From positions 1 to 64,000 of the forward strand of contig CAMUHN010000003.1 of assembly GCA_947088675.1 (NCBI GenBank): a stretch of DNA of 64,000 bases. The letters are read 5' to 3'. The translations under genes were made by a program, and so were the position numbers. Origin of the DNA: an uncultured Roseburia sp. (lineage in GTDB: Bacteria; Bacillota; Clostridia; Lachnospirales; Lachnospiraceae). Positions 62,756 to 64,000 of this stretch are shown piece by piece. The number at the start of each line of letters is the position of its first letter. Position 1 is the first letter of the stretch. A model generated the notes under the pieces. The model saw nothing but the letters and a program-made list of their open reading frames with translations, had not been told where the DNA came from and made no database searches.

Positions 62756-63613
62756 TTATCCTTTTTCCCGTCCGGCCAGTTCTATGCCCGCCAAAATATC
62801 ATGGATTTCTCCCGCTGTCTCCAGCGTAACATTGACAGATGAACTGTCTTTCATTGAAAATGCTTTCATAATCCGGCTGTCCTGTTTCAGCGGTTTATGT
62901 TCGTCTTTTAATCCGTTGTTTTCACTGATATGAATCCATTCCGCATCTTTCATCAACAGTTCACATTCCTCCTCAAAATCCAGCCCCAGCGTATGAGAAG
63001 AAACATACAGATGTCCCAGGTCCAGCAGCAGATGAAAATCTAACTGTTCTCTCATTTTCTGAATGGAAGCATAATCTGTCATCATCAGATAATTATGTTC
63101 CTGAAATTCTCTGTAATTTTCCGGGCTCAGGACATTATTTTCCAGATACAGTAAAATGCCATTCTCGGCACACAATTGATCCAGCTGCCGGTAGGCGCTG
63201 CAAAATCTCTCATATGACGTCTGTTCGTCATATAAAATATGTCCGCTTAACTTTTTCCCGATCTCATTGGGCTGAATTTCAACCTGAAAACCGGCATGTA
63301 CCGACAATGTACGGCTCCCAATCCGGCGCATCATCTCGATACATTTTATGTAATGGCTGACAGACCGCCGATAAATTTCATCATTACAGGCCGCCAGATT
63401 TACCACAAACGGAACTTCCGGCGGCGGAAAATATGCGTGGCAGGCATAGGTAATGCCATACCTGTCGCGCAGGCGAATCAGATCCTGTTCTATTTCACTG
63501 TAATAAGCCGTTCCGCCTGACAGTTCAATATTCTTTATACCTGCTTCTGCATATGTTTCAATAATCTGACTTATTTTATTTTTATGGATACAGGAAGACG
63601 AAACATAGATCAT
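62756..63613 (-). CDS. Xylose-isomerase-like TIM-barrel protein
   Basis: A 285-residue TIM barrel of the sugar phosphate isomerase/epimerase (AP-endonuclease 2) class. Metal-ligand candidates are in LLYLENNVLS, LLLDLGHLYVSSH, WIHISENNG, and VNVTLETAG. The start IYVSSSCIHKNKI has an LSGG strand next. It sits between neuB and the CBS-DegT fusion, where classical legionaminic or pseudaminic operons have no such gene, so its reaction in this path is unknown. RBS is AGGGGA-like. Confidence 0.75.
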   Translation of the reverse strand: MIYVSSSCIHKNKISQIIETYAEAGIKNIELSGGTAYYSEIEQDLIRLRDRYGITYACHAYFPPPEVPFVVNLAACNDEIYRRSVSHYIKCIEMMRRIGSRTLSVHAGFQVEIQPNEIGKKLSGHILYDEQTSYERFCSAYRQLDQLCAENGILLYLENNVLSPENYREFQEHNYLMMTDYASIQKMREQLDFHLLLDLGHLYVSSHTLGLDFEEECELLMKDAEWIHISENNGLKDEHKPLKQDSRIMKAFSMKDSSSVNVTLETAGEIHDILAGIELAGREKG

Positions 63614-63639
63614 CTTGTTATTTTCCCCTCCAACTGTCG

Positions 63640-64000
63640 CTATATTTCAATGATTTCATCCGCTGCAAAATCCCTCGCAGCTGTCAGCCCAAGAATTTCT
63701 TTATAATATAATGCAAGGATTCCCCTGCCGTTTGTCCTTTTTGCAACAATATTTTCCTCTGTAAACGTTTCCCCGCATTTTATATCTTTTGCTGCCACAA
63801 AACATTTCTGCAGAGATTTTCTTGTCATGTGCTCCGAACAGGACGGCATCTTTACACCGTCGCCCAGATACGCCTGCGCACGCCGGACGTCTAAAACCAG
63901 CTGTCTTAACTCATCGACAGTAACGGAAGCTTTCTGATCCGGACCTTTCATTTTTTTATCCAACGTAAAATGCTTTTCAATTACTTTCGCACCTGCGATC
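63640..64000 (-). CDS. neuB: N-acetylneuraminate synthase family protein (NeuB/LegI/PseI), C-terminal part
   Basis: C-terminal 119 residues of a synthase that condenses phosphoenolpyruvate with a hexosamine to give a nonulosonic acid. The frame enters from beyond the right edge with IAGAKVIEKHFTLDKKMKG, the well-known end of the NeuB barrel, then a linker and the SAF (antifreeze-like) domain (FVAAKDIKCGETFTEENI, ILGLTAARDFAADEIIE) that contacts the substrate amide. The start lies outside, so this is a partial gene. It does not tell NeuB, LegI and PseI apart. Confidence 0.93.
   Translation of the reverse strand, partial: IAGAKVIEKHFTLDKKMKGPDQKASVTVDELRQLVLDVRRAQAYLGDGVKMPSCSEHMTRKSLQKCFVAAKDIKCGETFTEENIVAKRTNGRGILALYYKEILGLTAARDFAADEIIEI

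Overview
The window looks like a chromosomal segment of a Gram-positive anaerobe of the class Clostridia, most likely a Lachnospiraceae relative. This is inferred from strong AGGAGG-type ribosome binding sites, consensus sigma-70-type promoters (TTGACA-17-TATAAT), a DUF177-rpmF pair, short lipoprotein signal peptides, hybrid histidine kinases of gut-clostridial style, and a C5-pathway heme/corrin set (hemA, hemB, hemL). No rRNA, tRNA, CRISPR array or phage block was seen.

Region 1 (42-19803, all + strand) is one tightly packed surface-polymer operon, with many 4-base ATGA overlaps. It encodes GT4, GT2, a Wzm-type ABC permease carrying an extra N-terminal extracytoplasmic domain, a Wzt-type ATPase, GT2, a DUF4422-GT8 fusion, a ferredoxin/FrhB-pyruvyltransferase fusion ending in seven 14-residue repeats, a CPBP membrane protease, a CDP-glycerol phosphotransferase-like protein, a YidC/Oxa1 insertase fused to an alkaline-phosphatase/sulfatase-superfamily domain, a GtrII-like membrane protein broken by one TAG, an LTA-synthase-like protein, and an OafA-type acyltransferase with a C10 tract in its fifth tens of bases. 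Together they suggest an ABC-exported glycan that is decorated outside the cell with pyruvate, glycerophosphate, hexose and acyl groups.

Region 2 (19804-28472) is mostly housekeeping: two small minus-strand genes, a short DUF6774-like gene, a serine resolvase split at an A9 tract, a thioredoxin-like lipoprotein, hemL, hemB, rpmF, DUF177, ackA and hemA. A 112-bp imperfect palindrome lies between rpmF and hemB.

Region 3 (28473-38100) is sensory: one chemoreceptor on +, then a minus-strand set of two hybrid histidine kinases, an orphan solute-binding lipoprotein and an unknown protein, with its own promoter and terminator.

Region 4 (38052-64000, all - strand) is a second glycan locus running in from beyond the right edge and ending at a clear terminator after an rpe-like gene. 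In transcription order it holds a nonulosonic-acid module (neuB-like, TIM-barrel protein, CBS-DegT fusion, NeuD-like, NeuA-like, PseA/WbpG-like amidotransferase), a large CDP-glycerol-transferase-like protein, a GT4, a WbpB/WbpD/WbpE set for a diacetamido-uronic acid plus a second amidotransferase, a GT-B protein, a capEFG set for UDP-L-FucNAc, several glycosyltransferases, a GT-D (DUF1792) enzyme and a HAD protein. Five of its proteins share a small Rossmann-like module. No polymerase, flippase or transporter for this locus is visible here, so its product could be a polysaccharide or a protein glycan such as on flagellin.

All family assignments are from reading motifs by eye; none were tested by search.
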